NCBI GenBank assembly: GCA_943846675.1
Contig: OX044357.1
Location: forward strand, 2,356,001 to 2,420,000
Direction of reading: 5' to 3'
Source of the DNA: UBA987 sp002292105
Lineage (GTDB): Bacteria > Bacteroidota > Bacteroidia > NS11-12g > UBA9320
Length of the DNA stretch: 64,000 nucleotides
Positions 44,379-56,298 of this stretch are shown in pieces. A model generated the notes under the pieces. It had not been told where the DNA came from and made no database searches. It saw nothing but the letters and a program-made list of their open reading frames with translations. The number at the start of each line of letters is the position of its first letter. Position 1 is the first letter of the stretch. The position numbers were made by a program, and so were the translations under genes.

Positions 44379-45645
44379 CATCTAAAAGCAGCCTAATGGC
44401 TTTTGACTTCAGCAAACACTCTTCATATTCCTGGTCAGGGTCACTATCATAAGTAATAGCACCACCAACTGAAAAAGAAGCACTTTTGTGCTTATCGTCA
44501 TACAGCAAGGTTCTGATAACAACGTTAGAATCCATGTTACCGTTAGGCTCTACATATCCTATTGACCCACTGTACCAACCCCTTGCCGAAGTTTCCAAAG
44601 CTTCAATAAATTTCAATACGATATACTTTGGAGCACCAGTCATACTACCCATCGGAAACGTTGCGTGTAAGGTCTCAACAAAGTCAAATGGTTTAGACAA
44701 TTCACCAGAAATAGTTGAAATCATTTGATTGACATGTCGGTAACCATAAATACCAAACAACTCTTCCACCCGAACTGACCCTGCGGCACATAATTTGCTC
44801 AAATCATTACGTACTAGATCAACAATCATAATATGTTCGGCACGTTCTTTAATAGAATTCGCAAGATGTAACCTACTGGCCGCATCTTTATTCTCGTCTC
44901 GATAGCGTTTGGATGTTCCTTTAATCGGTTGCGCAAACATTGTGTTGTCTTGTACTGACAAGTAACGTTCTGGGCTAGCACATAGCACGTGTTTCTCTCT
45001 AAACTTCACATAAGATGAAAATGGCGTTGGCGAAGCTTGTATGAGTTGCTGATGCAGCTGAAAAGGATTACTACATTGAAATTGGGTCAATTCGTGGCTC
45101 ATGCATAAATTCATTTCATACATGTTGCCCGCTGCAATCTCCTTTTTGATTTGCACCACCTTTTCTTGGTGTTCCTCCTTTGTCATCGAAGACTTCATAT
45201 CCTGATAACGTAATGATGCATCTTGCGATACTTCAATACTTAGTGGATGAGTTAAGGAAACCAAACTAATTCCAGATAAAAGAATCTCTCCGTTCCGTTT
45301 TATCGCCACGACAATCTCAGGCTCTACCAAACTCATTATAGGCCAAGCAAAAGGCGTTGGGTTTGCGCTGACTAGATGGTTGGTTTTAGATTTGAATTCA
45401 TACGAAAGGCCAAAAAACATCCATTTATTGGACCGTACGAAATTATTCACTTCTTCCCATGTAAACTCGCCTTCTTTAAGCTCTAACTCCCTTTTAGCAC
45501 CTAATCCCACCAGTAAGTCGAATTCACCTATGCCGTATGGATTGGCTTGGTTACAGGAATCCAACCAGAAAACATGGTCATAGTTATCGGCCATGATTTC
45601 CAAATTATTTCTAATCGTATTTATGGAATGACTGTCGACAATCAT
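44365..45645 (-). CDS. pabB: Aminodeoxychorismate synthase component I
   Basis: PabB converts chorismate to 4-amino-4-deoxychorismate for folate. The 426-residue protein has a variable N-terminal domain and a chorismate-binding C-terminal half. The block QPIKGTSKRYRD contains Lys of the PIKGT motif, diagnostic of PabB rather than TrpE (PIAGT). Also present are ASPERYLSVQ, MIVDLVRNDLS and PMGSMTGAPK. It starts in an ATGA overlap with the upstream uvrC stop, so they are cotranscribed. The 3' end overlaps the hybrid kinase gene by 14 nt on the other strand. Glutamine amidotransferase PabA is not adjacent. Confidence 0.93.
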   Translation of the reverse strand: MIVDSHSINTIRNNLEIMADNYDHVFWLDSCNQANPYGIGEFDLLVGLGAKRELELKEGEFTWEEVNNFVRSNKWMFFGLSYEFKSKTNHLVSANPTPFAWPIMSLVEPEIVVAIKRNGEILLSGISLVSLTHPLSIEVSQDASLRYQDMKSSMTKEEHQEKVVQIKKEIAAGNMYEMNLCMSHELTQFQCSNPFQLHQQLIQASPTPFSSYVKFREKHVLCASPERYLSVQDNTMFAQPIKGTSKRYRDENKDAASRLHLANSIKERAEHIMIVDLVRNDLSKLCAAGSVRVEELFGIYGYRHVNQMISTISGELSKPFDFVETLHATFPMGSMTGAPKYIVLKFIEALETSARGWYSGSIGYVEPNGNMDSNVVIRTLLYDDKHKSASFSVGGAITYDSDPDQEYEECLLKSKAIRLLLDANLV

Positions 45646-47423
45646 GAAGCAAAATACTTTACCATTTTTCGTGCCTTGTCTGGACCAATTACACTAGCCA
45701 GTTCTACTTCTGTAGCTGATTTGATTTTCTTAACGGACCTAAATTTCTTCAAAAGTAGATCAATGGTTTTTGGCCCTACACCTTCGATAGAATTAAGTTC
45801 TGAGTTCGTAAGCTCTTTAGATCTTTTATTACGATGATGGGTTATTCCAAACCGGTGTGCTTCATCCCTTAAACGCTGGATGACCTTGAGCGTTTCGGAC
45901 GTCTTATCAATGTACATGGGGAGGCTGTCTCCTGGGTAGTAAATCTCCTCAAGGCGTTTGGCGATACCAACCACCGCAATCTTGCCATACAAATCAAGCT
46001 CCTGCAATGTTGCTACTGTAGCACTTAACTGTCCTTTACCGCCATCAATAATAATAAGCTGAGGTAAGGCCTTGTTTTCCTTGACAAGTCTCGAATATCG
46101 CCTTTGCACGACTTCTTTCATGCTGTCAAAATCGTTCGGTCCAATAACCGTCTTTATGTTAAAATGCCTATAGTCTTTTTTAGATGGTTTTCCATCTTTA
46201 AATACCACACAAGCTGAAACTGGATTAGAGCCTTGTAAATTGGAATTATCAAAACACTCAATATGCCTTGGTTCCTCCTTTAGTCTTAAATCCGTCTTCA
46301 TCTGTTGCATGAGTCTGTCTGACCGATGCGAAGGGTTGAGTTTTTCGTATTGATCTAACTTTTGCTTTTTATACAAGAGCGCGTTTCTAACAGAAAGGTC
46401 CAATAGTTTTTTCTTATCTCCTTTTTGTGGAACTGTAACTTTTAAAGATTCAAACGCATCAACAGGCACTGGAAGAATCAACTCTTTACTTTCGCTTTCG
46501 TATAAGTGACGAATTTTAGGAATGGCTGACTCGAGTACATCTTCTATAGATTCGGACAGCTTCAATTTATACTCTACAGATTTCGCGCGAACGACCATTC
46601 CGTTTATTACTTTTAAGTAATTAATGAATGCACTTTTATCTGTTAGCACACCAGAGAACACGTCGACATTAGTGATTGTATGGCTTACTACGGTAGACTT
46701 TGTTTTAAACATATCAAGAAGACCCAACTTCTCTTTAAAACTATTGGCTCTTTCAAATTCTAAAGACTCTGATGCCAATTCCATTTCCTTTTTCAAATGT
46801 TGTTTAACGTGTGAAAAATTACCATTCAGAATATGTTTCACATTGGCAATGGACTCTAAATATTCCTCCTCCGTTTCTTTTCCAACGCAAGGCGCTTTAC
46901 AGTTACCCAATTGATATTCGAGGCAAGCACGGAACTTATTCGCCTTAATGTTTTCATCTGATAAATTGTAGTTGCAGTTGCGCAACGGATAAAGTGACTT
47001 GATAAAATCCAAAACGATGTGCATGGATCGGGCGGATGTATACGGTCCAAAATACTTAGAACCATCATACTTAGGGTTCCTCATCGCAAATACCCTTGGA
47101 AAACGTTCATTGGTAATGCGTATCAAGGGGAAAGAGCGATCGTCTTTAAGCATCATGTTATATCGAGGCTGATGCTCCTTGATCAAGTTATTCTCGAGCA
47201 GTAATGCGTCTGTTTCATTATCAACAACCACGTACTCGATGCGGTCAATACGCGAGAGCAATACCTTGGTTTTATTGTTGTCGTGATTCTTATGAAAATA
47301 AGACCCTACCCTCTTCTTGAGATTCTTGGCTTTGCCAACATATATGATCTTACCCGCTTTATCGAAGTATTTGTAGATACCAGGATGGGTTGGTAAAATC
47401 TTGAGGGTCTCTTTGATGTCCAC
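45642..47423 (-). CDS. uvrC: UvrABC excinuclease subunit C
   Basis: UvrC makes both incisions in nucleotide excision repair. The 593-residue protein has the GIY-YIG domain (GIYKYFDKAGKIIYVGKAKN), a UVR motif (MELASESLEFERANSFKEKL), the C-terminal RNase H-like nuclease (ECFDNSNLQGSNPVSACVVF, DGGKGQL, EIYYPGDSL) and a HhH pair (NSIEGVGPKTIDLLLKKF). A frame opening at 47549 extends upstream, but GTG 47423 gives the usual N-terminus and lies 14 nt after a -7 box; the longer frame would begin inside the rRNA operon end. It is followed by pabB with an ATGA overlap. Confidence 0.96.
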   Translation of the reverse strand: MDIKETLKILPTHPGIYKYFDKAGKIIYVGKAKNLKKRVGSYFHKNHDNNKTKVLLSRIDRIEYVVVDNETDALLLENNLIKEHQPRYNMMLKDDRSFPLIRITNERFPRVFAMRNPKYDGSKYFGPYTSARSMHIVLDFIKSLYPLRNCNYNLSDENIKANKFRACLEYQLGNCKAPCVGKETEEEYLESIANVKHILNGNFSHVKQHLKKEMELASESLEFERANSFKEKLGLLDMFKTKSTVVSHTITNVDVFSGVLTDKSAFINYLKVINGMVVRAKSVEYKLKLSESIEDVLESAIPKIRHLYESESKELILPVPVDAFESLKVTVPQKGDKKKLLDLSVRNALLYKKQKLDQYEKLNPSHRSDRLMQQMKTDLRLKEEPRHIECFDNSNLQGSNPVSACVVFKDGKPSKKDYRHFNIKTVIGPNDFDSMKEVVQRRYSRLVKENKALPQLIIIDGGKGQLSATVATLQELDLYGKIAVVGIAKRLEEIYYPGDSLPMYIDKTSETLKVIQRLRDEAHRFGITHHRNKRSKELTNSELNSIEGVGPKTIDLLLKKFRSVKKIKSATEVELASVIGPDKARKMVKYFAS

Positions 47424-47437
47424 TTTTAGAATTTGGA

Positions 47438-47445
47438 CAAAGATA
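47438..47445 (-). promoter_or_regulatory. -7 promoter box of uvrC
   Basis: The minus strand reads TATCTTTG, an exact -7 match, 14 nt before the GTG start at 47423 and just after the rRNA terminator. Confidence 0.65.
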
Positions 47446-47468
47446 AATTTCGTGACAAATATTCGTAT

Positions 47469-47506
47469 AAAAAAAGAAACCCATTCTGCAAATGCAAAAT
47501 GGGTTC
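47469..47506 (-). terminator. rRNA operon terminator
   Basis: On the minus strand a stem GAACCCATT / AATGGGTTTC (one bulged base) is followed by TTTTTTTAT. It lies just after the 5S gene and just before the uvrC promoter. Confidence 0.85.
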
Positions 47507-47513
47507 TTAAATA

Positions 47514-47625
47514 TAGCGGCAATGTCCTACTTTCCCAGGTTTTACCCAAGTATCATCGGCTCTGAGGGGCTTAACTTCTCTGTTCGAAAAGGGAAGAGGT
47601 GTACACCCTCGATATAATCACCTAA
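47514..47625 (-). rRNA. rrf: 5S ribosomal RNA
   Basis: The minus strand has the 5S core (CACCTCTTCCC, TTTCGAACAGAGAAGTTAAG, and CTGGGAAAGTAGG) with short complementary ends (GGTG with TGCC). The coordinates of both ends are approximate by a few bases. Confidence 0.9.
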
Positions 47626-47694
47626 AAGTCTTTCCGCTTATGCGGTTAATATCATTAAGTTCTTTGTTTTCGCAATTGAAAACAATGACAAGAA

Positions 47695-47715
47695 TTGAAA
47701 GTAAATAAATTATAA
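47695..47715 (-). repeat. 23S processing stem, 3' arm
   Basis: This 21-nt AT-rich segment is the perfect reverse complement of 50546-50566. The two arms bracket the mature 23S gene, as expected for a double-stranded RNase III-type processing stem. Confidence 0.8.
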
Positions 47716-50545
<2,830 letters not shown>

Positions 50546-50566
50546 TTATAATTTATTTACTTTCAA
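50546..50566 (-). repeat. 23S processing stem, 5' arm
   Basis: Partner of 47695-47715. An additional outer pair, 11 nt (TAAGTTCTTTG and its complement), lies at 50572-50582 and 47656-47666. Confidence 0.8.
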
Positions 50567-50571
50567 CATGT

Positions 50572-50582
50572 CAAAGAACTTA
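50572..50582 (-). promoter_or_regulatory. boxA-like sequence before 23S
   Basis: The minus strand reads TAAGTTCTTTG, the same 11-mer found before 16S at 52516-52526. It resembles boxA antitermination signals of rRNA leaders. It is also complementary to 47656-47666 after 23S, so it may serve as a stem instead. Confidence 0.55.
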
Positions 50583-50617
50583 TACAGTCACGAAGTGGAA
50601 GCTTCGATCGTGTAAAG

Positions 50618-50691
50618 TGGAGAATAACGGATTCGAACCGTTGACCCCCTGCGTGCAAGGCAGGTGCTCTAGCCAACTGAGCTAATTCCCC
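50618..50691 (-). tRNA. tRNA-Ala(TGC)
   Basis: The cloverleaf is complete: acceptor GGGGAAT with ATTCTCC (one G-U pair), D arm with GCTCAGTTGG, anticodon stem CCTGC/GCAGG around CT-TGC-AC, and T arm GGTTCGAATCC. CCA is not encoded. It sits in the 16S-23S spacer. Confidence 0.97.
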
Positions 50692-50700
50692 AAACGAGTG

Positions 50701-50774
50701 TAGTCCCGAGCAGACTTGAACTGCTGACCCCTACATTATCAGTGTAGTGCTCTAACCAGCTGAGCTACGGGACT
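50701..50774 (-). tRNA. tRNA-Ile(GAT)
   Basis: The cloverleaf is complete: acceptor AGTCCCG with CGGGACT, anticodon stem CTACA/TGTAG around CT-GAT-AA, and T arm GTTCAAGTC. CCA is not encoded. It is the first tRNA in the 16S-23S spacer. Confidence 0.97.
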
Positions 50775-50877
50775 GATTAAACGTGGTTTTACCCACTTTC
50801 AAACAGAACGACCCAGATGGAGACCATCTGATATCCCGTTCAGGATAAGTTTTTAAAGAACATAATAATGAAATATA

Positions 50878-50893
50878 ATAGAAATAGCGAGCC
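50878..50893 (-). repeat. 16S processing stem, 3' arm
   Basis: A 16-nt segment (ATAGAAATAGCGAGCC on the plus strand) that is the perfect reverse complement of 52492-52507. Together they bracket 16S rRNA, as expected for RNase III-type processing. Confidence 0.8.
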
Positions 50894-50925
50894 AACCTGA
50901 ATAACTAGAATTCTCTAGAAAGGAG

Positions 50926-52440
<1,515 letters not shown>

Positions 52441-52491
52441 AAAAAATTGTTTGAATAAAATCTCAGGTTCTTTCTCAAATTAAAATTTGAG

Positions 52492-52507
52492 GGCTCGCTA
52501 TTTCTAT
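52492..52507 (-). repeat. 16S processing stem, 5' arm
   Basis: The perfect reverse complement of 50878-50893; it lies about 50 nt before mature 16S. Confidence 0.8.
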
Positions 52508-52515
52508 CAATATTT

Positions 52516-52526
52516 CAAAGAACTTA
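52516..52526 (-). promoter_or_regulatory. boxA-like sequence in the 16S leader
   Basis: The minus strand reads TAAGTTCTTTG, identical to the element before 23S. A related GTTCTTTG is seen at 52751-52758 between the distal and middle promoters, and GTTCTTTAA lies after the 16S stem near 50855. Their position is right for Nus-type antitermination of rRNA transcription. Confidence 0.55.
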
Positions 52527-52567
52527 CAATTTATATAAAACTAAATTGATTCGTTTTTTCAGGGCTG

Positions 52568-52597
52568 CAAAGCTAAAATTATTTTCTTTTACAACCT
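52568..52597 (-). promoter_or_regulatory. rRNA operon promoter P1 (proximal)
   Basis: On the minus strand: -33 element AGGTTGT, 16-nt gap, -7 box TAGCTTTG, followed by CAGCCC. It is the closest promoter to 16S. The region from 52527 to 52965 otherwise holds only promoter cassettes and AT-rich filler. Confidence 0.7.
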
Positions 52598-52660
52598 AAA
52601 GATTTTTCTAAAAATTTCTAAAAAATTTCTCTTTAAAATCTTTCCCTTTTTACGGGGCTG

Positions 52661-52689
52661 CAAAGTTAATTTCATTTTCAATACAACCT
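52661..52689 (-). promoter_or_regulatory. rRNA operon promoter P2 (middle)
   Basis: On the minus strand: AGGTTGT, 15-nt gap, -7 box TAACTTTG, then CAGCCC. It is a second copy of the same arrangement 93 nt upstream of P1. Confidence 0.7.
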
Positions 52690-52818
52690 AAAATAATTTT
52701 AATTTTTTTTAACCTTTTTTTCAAGGCCGTTATTTAACTAAAACTACTTACAAAGAACAAACGTTTTTCGAGTGGATTTGTCGTCTTTTTCAAGTACTAC
52801 CTCCCTCAAACGCGGCTG

Positions 52819-52852
52819 CAAATCTAAAACGCTTTTTTGTTACTACAAACCT
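52819..52852 (-). promoter_or_regulatory. rRNA operon promoter P3 (distal)
   Basis: On the minus strand: AGGTTTGT (full TTTG -33 box), 19-nt gap, -7 box TAGATTTG, then CAGCCG. It is 158 nt upstream of P2. Confidence 0.7.
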
Positions 52853-52953
52853 TTTTAAGTTTATTTCTAAAATAATTTGCAATGTACTGATTATCAGTGT
52901 GATAAATTTAAAAATAATCAATCGCGTTTTCTCTGCTTATTCACTCACACCAC

Positions 52954-52961
52954 TATCTTTG
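52954..52961 (+). promoter_or_regulatory. -7 promoter box of aroB
   Basis: TATCTTTG matches TAnnTTTG and is followed by TGCT and the aroB ATG at 52966, a 4-nt gap. The -33 region is not obvious. Confidence 0.6.
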
Positions 52962-52965
52962 TGCT

Positions 52966-54006
52966 ATGCCTGTGCACTATATCAAGTCCTTTACCGATGT
53001 TAACGCATTAATTCAGTCATGGGGCATTGAGAATTATTACGTTATTACAGACCACAATTGTGAGACGCATTGTGTTTCCAAATTATTGGGTGGTCAAAAG
53101 CTACCTACTGGTCGCATTTTTTCCTTCGAACCCGGCGAAAAAAATAAGACGTTGCACACGTTTGAAAATGGCATTGAGCTTTTATCCCAAAACAATCTAT
53201 CACGAAAGGATTGTATCCTTAATATAGGAGGTGGCATAACAACCGATTTGGGCGGGTTTGTTGCTGCTTGTTATAAACGTGGCATAGACTTTATTAATAT
53301 CCCTACTTCTTTGCTTGCTATGGTAGATGCTGCACATGGCGGAAAAGTTGGTGTAAACCACAAGCATCTCAAAAACTACATCGGCTCTTTTAAACCAGCC
53401 AAACACACAATTATATGCCCAGAGTTTCTGAAGACCTTACCAAGCGACGAGCTTGAATCCGGTTTCGCAGAAATGCTTAAACATGGCTTGATTGCAGATT
53501 CCGACTATTGGCACGACCTCATATCTATTGATGTACAACATACCACTGCATCCAATTGGCTAAACTATATAAAGACGAGTATAGATATAAAGTCTGCAAT
53601 CGTTTCAAATGATCCATTGGAAACAGGTGAAAGAAAGATTCTGAATTTTGGTCATACAGTTGGCCATGCAATTGAATCACACCTATTGCATGCCAATACG
53701 CCCGTTCATCATGGTAATGCCGTTGCCGCAGGAATGGTCATTGAAGCCCATATAGGAATATCCGTGACCGATTTAAACAGTCAATCCGCTGATGCAATAA
53801 AAAATCACATTCTTAGCACCTACGGTAAAATTCCTATTCACCGAGATGACATAGACAGATTAATCGAGCTTATGCTAGCAGATAAAAAAAATCACAACGA
53901 CAACGTACGCATGTCGTTACTCAATGACATTGGTGATTGTGGTTATGACATACCCGTAAGTGAGGAACTTATGCGCAACGCCCTACTTTATTATATAGAC
54001 CTTTAG
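52966..54006 (+). CDS. aroB: 3-dehydroquinate synthase
   Basis: AroB converts DAHP to 3-dehydroquinate, the second step of the shikimate pathway, using NAD and a divalent metal. The 346-residue protein has the NAD site NIGGGITTDLGGFVAA, AMVDAAHGGKVGVNHK, and metal ligands in the FAEMLKHG Glu, LNFGHTVGHAIE and VHHGNAVAAGM. All are typical. It is the first gene of aroB-aroA-aroC, separated from aroA by 1 nt. A -7 box lies 4 nt before the start; the divergent rRNA operon promoters occupy the rest of the intergenic region. Confidence 0.96.
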   Translation: MPVHYIKSFTDVNALIQSWGIENYYVITDHNCETHCVSKLLGGQKLPTGRIFSFEPGEKNKTLHTFENGIELLSQNNLSRKDCILNIGGGITTDLGGFVAACYKRGIDFINIPTSLLAMVDAAHGGKVGVNHKHLKNYIGSFKPAKHTIICPEFLKTLPSDELESGFAEMLKHGLIADSDYWHDLISIDVQHTTASNWLNYIKTSIDIKSAIVSNDPLETGERKILNFGHTVGHAIESHLLHANTPVHHGNAVAAGMVIEAHIGISVTDLNSQSADAIKNHILSTYGKIPIHRDDIDRLIELMLADKKNHNDNVRMSLLNDIGDCGYDIPVSEELMRNALLYYIDL

Positions 54007-54007
54007 C

Positions 54008-55183
54008 ATGCGCGTATCCTATCATCACAAATCATATATAAGACCAATACAAGTGCCTGGTTCGAAAAGCATTACCAATAGGCTGCTCATACTTAAACAC
54101 TTGTTTTTTGACAACATGCACATTGACAATGCTTCGGACAGCACAGATTCTTTGTCTCTTATTAAATCTCTTGGCGACAAGATAGACGGCCAAGCCAAAT
54201 TTCATGTTGAAGATGGCGGAACTACGCTGCGCTTTTTGCTTTGTTATTTGGCTAGCACAAATACGGCTTCACACGTTACTTGTGGACCAAACCTACTTCA
54301 ACGACCAAATGACGACCTCATTGTAGCGTTGAATGAGATTGGATTTGCTATCAAAAAAATACCACAAGGGTTCAAGATTACTCCCGTTGACCTGTCTAAC
54401 ATTTCCCAGCAATGGGAGGTTAACATTTCGAAATCCAGTCAATTTGCCACAGCATTGTTGTTAATCTCACCTTCACTAGGAAGAAAAATCTCCTTGAGCC
54501 TCATTGGCGACCCTGTAAGCATGGGGTACTTTGATTTAACCGTTGGCTTAATGCAGGATTTGGGTTGCTCAATTGACCGCAATGGAAATTCCTTGACTAT
54601 ACGCCCAATGGACAAAAGTGCGAAAGCATTGCTTACTACAGTGGAGGCGGATTGGAGCAGTATTTCATATTTCGTAGCTATCGCACGACTATCCAATCAC
54701 AATCTAATAATTCAAAACGTTAACGAGAACTCTTTACAACCTGACGTACATATTTTAGAATTTGCAAAATTGATTGGTGTTGGCCATTCGTTTGAAGATT
54801 CAAATCTTATACTGAAACCAACAACCGACTTCGCTTATCCGAAAGACATCCATCGTGATTACACGAATTGCCCAGATATCGCGCTTACAGAAATGGTTGT
54901 TTGTCACGCACTTGGTATTAACCTAACAGCGAGTGGCATTGATCATTTAAAATACAAAGAGAGCAATCGAGCAGACGTTATTGAACACGAGTTGTCAAAA
55001 TTCGACCTTGAAACTCCGCATTTTTATACGCACAACGACCACCGGGTGGCTATGTGCCTGACAGCCTTGTCCATTATTAAGCCGATACAATTAGACGACA
55101 TAAGTGTTGTTTCAAAATCATTTCCCGACTTTTGGCAAGAAGTTTCTAAAATTGGCATCTACTTAACCCCAAACAATGGCTAG
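54008..55183 (+). CDS. aroA: 3-phosphoshikimate 1-carboxyvinyltransferase (EPSP synthase)
   Basis: AroA transfers enolpyruvyl from PEP to shikimate 3-phosphate. The 391-residue protein is shorter than the ~427 of E. coli. Conserved blocks: VPGSKSITNRLLIL at the start, GGTTLRFLLCYLAS (usual GNAGTAMRP region), QRPNDDLIVALNEIG, SSQFATALLL, then KESNRADVIEHE and HNDHRVAM. Some substitutions in the PEP/S3P loops (DGGTTLR; RPNDDL) differ from the common forms. It overlaps aroC by 8 nt, so all three ar genes are cotranscribed. Confidence 0.93.
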   Translation: MRVSYHHKSYIRPIQVPGSKSITNRLLILKHLFFDNMHIDNASDSTDSLSLIKSLGDKIDGQAKFHVEDGGTTLRFLLCYLASTNTASHVTCGPNLLQRPNDDLIVALNEIGFAIKKIPQGFKITPVDLSNISQQWEVNISKSSQFATALLLISPSLGRKISLSLIGDPVSMGYFDLTVGLMQDLGCSIDRNGNSLTIRPMDKSAKALLTTVEADWSSISYFVAIARLSNHNLIIQNVNENSLQPDVHILEFAKLIGVGHSFEDSNLILKPTTDFAYPKDIHRDYTNCPDIALTEMVVCHALGINLTASGIDHLKYKESNRADVIEHELSKFDLETPHFYTHNDHRVAMCLTALSIIKPIQLDDISVVSKSFPDFWQEVSKIGIYLTPNNG

Positions 55184-56246
55184 TAATCAATTTGGCACAC
55201 AGTTTTCTGTTACGTCGTTTGGCGAATCTCATGGCAAACACATTGGTGTAATAATAGATGGCTGTCCATCTAATATACGTATTGACCTTGATGGTCTTCA
55301 ATATGAGTTATCCAGAAGAAGACCAGGACAAAGTGAAGTAACCACGTCTCGGTCTGAGCAAGACGTCTTTGAAATAACGTCTGGCATACTCAACGGTAAA
55401 ACCACTGGAGCCCCGATTACCATTTTAATTGCAAATAAGGACGCGCGATCTAAAGACTACGACGACATCAAGAACGTCTATCGCCCTTCACATGCGGATT
55501 TTACTTACGAAAAGAAGTATGGCAATAGAGATTATAAAGGAGGAGGCCGATCGTCGGCTAGAGTAACTGCTGGATGGGTTGCTGCTGGTGCACTTGCAAA
55601 GCAGATTTTAGCAAAACATTTCGACATTGAAATTTCTGCCTATGTGAGTCAAATTCACACCATCGTCTGTCCAAAATCAACAGAGTATTCAGCAACAAAG
55701 ATTGAAAACTCATTGGTACGTTGTCCTGTCGATGCGACAAGCAATAAAATGATAGAAGCGATCAACGCGGCGAAAGCGGAAGGTGATAGTTTGGGCGGTA
55801 TGGTGAGTTGTGTGATTAAAAACTGCCCCATTGGTGTAGGCGATCCAGTCTTTAAAAAGCTGAACGCCCAATTGGCTCAAGGACAGTTTTCGATAAATGC
55901 TGTTAAAGGGTTTCAAATAGGCAGCGGGTTTGATTCAATTGTAAAAAAAGGAAGTGAACTTAACGATGATTGGTCATTTGAAAATGGTCGCTACTATACA
56001 ACAACCAACAATTCTGGCGGCATTCAAGGTGGCATTTCGAACGGCATGCCCATTACCTTCGATACCGCATTTAAACCAACTTCAACCATTTCTCAAGAGC
56101 AGACGACTAGTAATAAGCAAGGAGAGCAAATCAATTTAAAGATACAGGGCAGACACGACCCTTGTGTTGTGCCAAGGGCTGTGCCTATCGTCGAAGCCAT
56201 GGCGGCTCTAACTTTAATCGACTTCTTGGTTCATCGTTGCCAATAA
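55176..56246 (+). CDS. aroC: Chorismate synthase
   Basis: AroC makes chorismate from EPSP with reduced FMN. The 356-residue protein begins FGTQFSVTSFGESHGKHIG and contains RRPGQSEVTTSR, DYRG-type block NRDYKGGGRSSARVTAGWVA, QGGISNGMPI and GRHDPCVVPRAVP, all FMN/substrate sites. Length is normal. It is the last gene of the aro cluster; pabB, which uses chorismate, lies elsewhere in the window. Confidence 0.97.
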   Translation: MASNQFGTQFSVTSFGESHGKHIGVIIDGCPSNIRIDLDGLQYELSRRRPGQSEVTTSRSEQDVFEITSGILNGKTTGAPITILIANKDARSKDYDDIKNVYRPSHADFTYEKKYGNRDYKGGGRSSARVTAGWVAAGALAKQILAKHFDIEISAYVSQIHTIVCPKSTEYSATKIENSLVRCPVDATSNKMIEAINAAKAEGDSLGGMVSCVIKNCPIGVGDPVFKKLNAQLAQGQFSINAVKGFQIGSGFDSIVKKGSELNDDWSFENGRYYTTTNNSGGIQGGISNGMPITFDTAFKPTSTISQEQTTSNKQGEQINLKIQGRHDPCVVPRAVPIVEAMAALTLIDFLVHRCQ

Positions 56247-56286
56247 ACATTTTGTACTCATCGATTAGATAAATTGTCGGAATAGT

Positions 56287-56294
56287 TATTTTCG
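56287..56294 (+). promoter_or_regulatory. Possible -7 promoter box of the symporter gene
   Basis: TATTTTCG differs from TAnnTTTG at one base and is followed by GCAA and the ATG at 56299, again a 4-nt gap. Confidence 0.4.
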
Positions 56295-56298
56295 GCAA

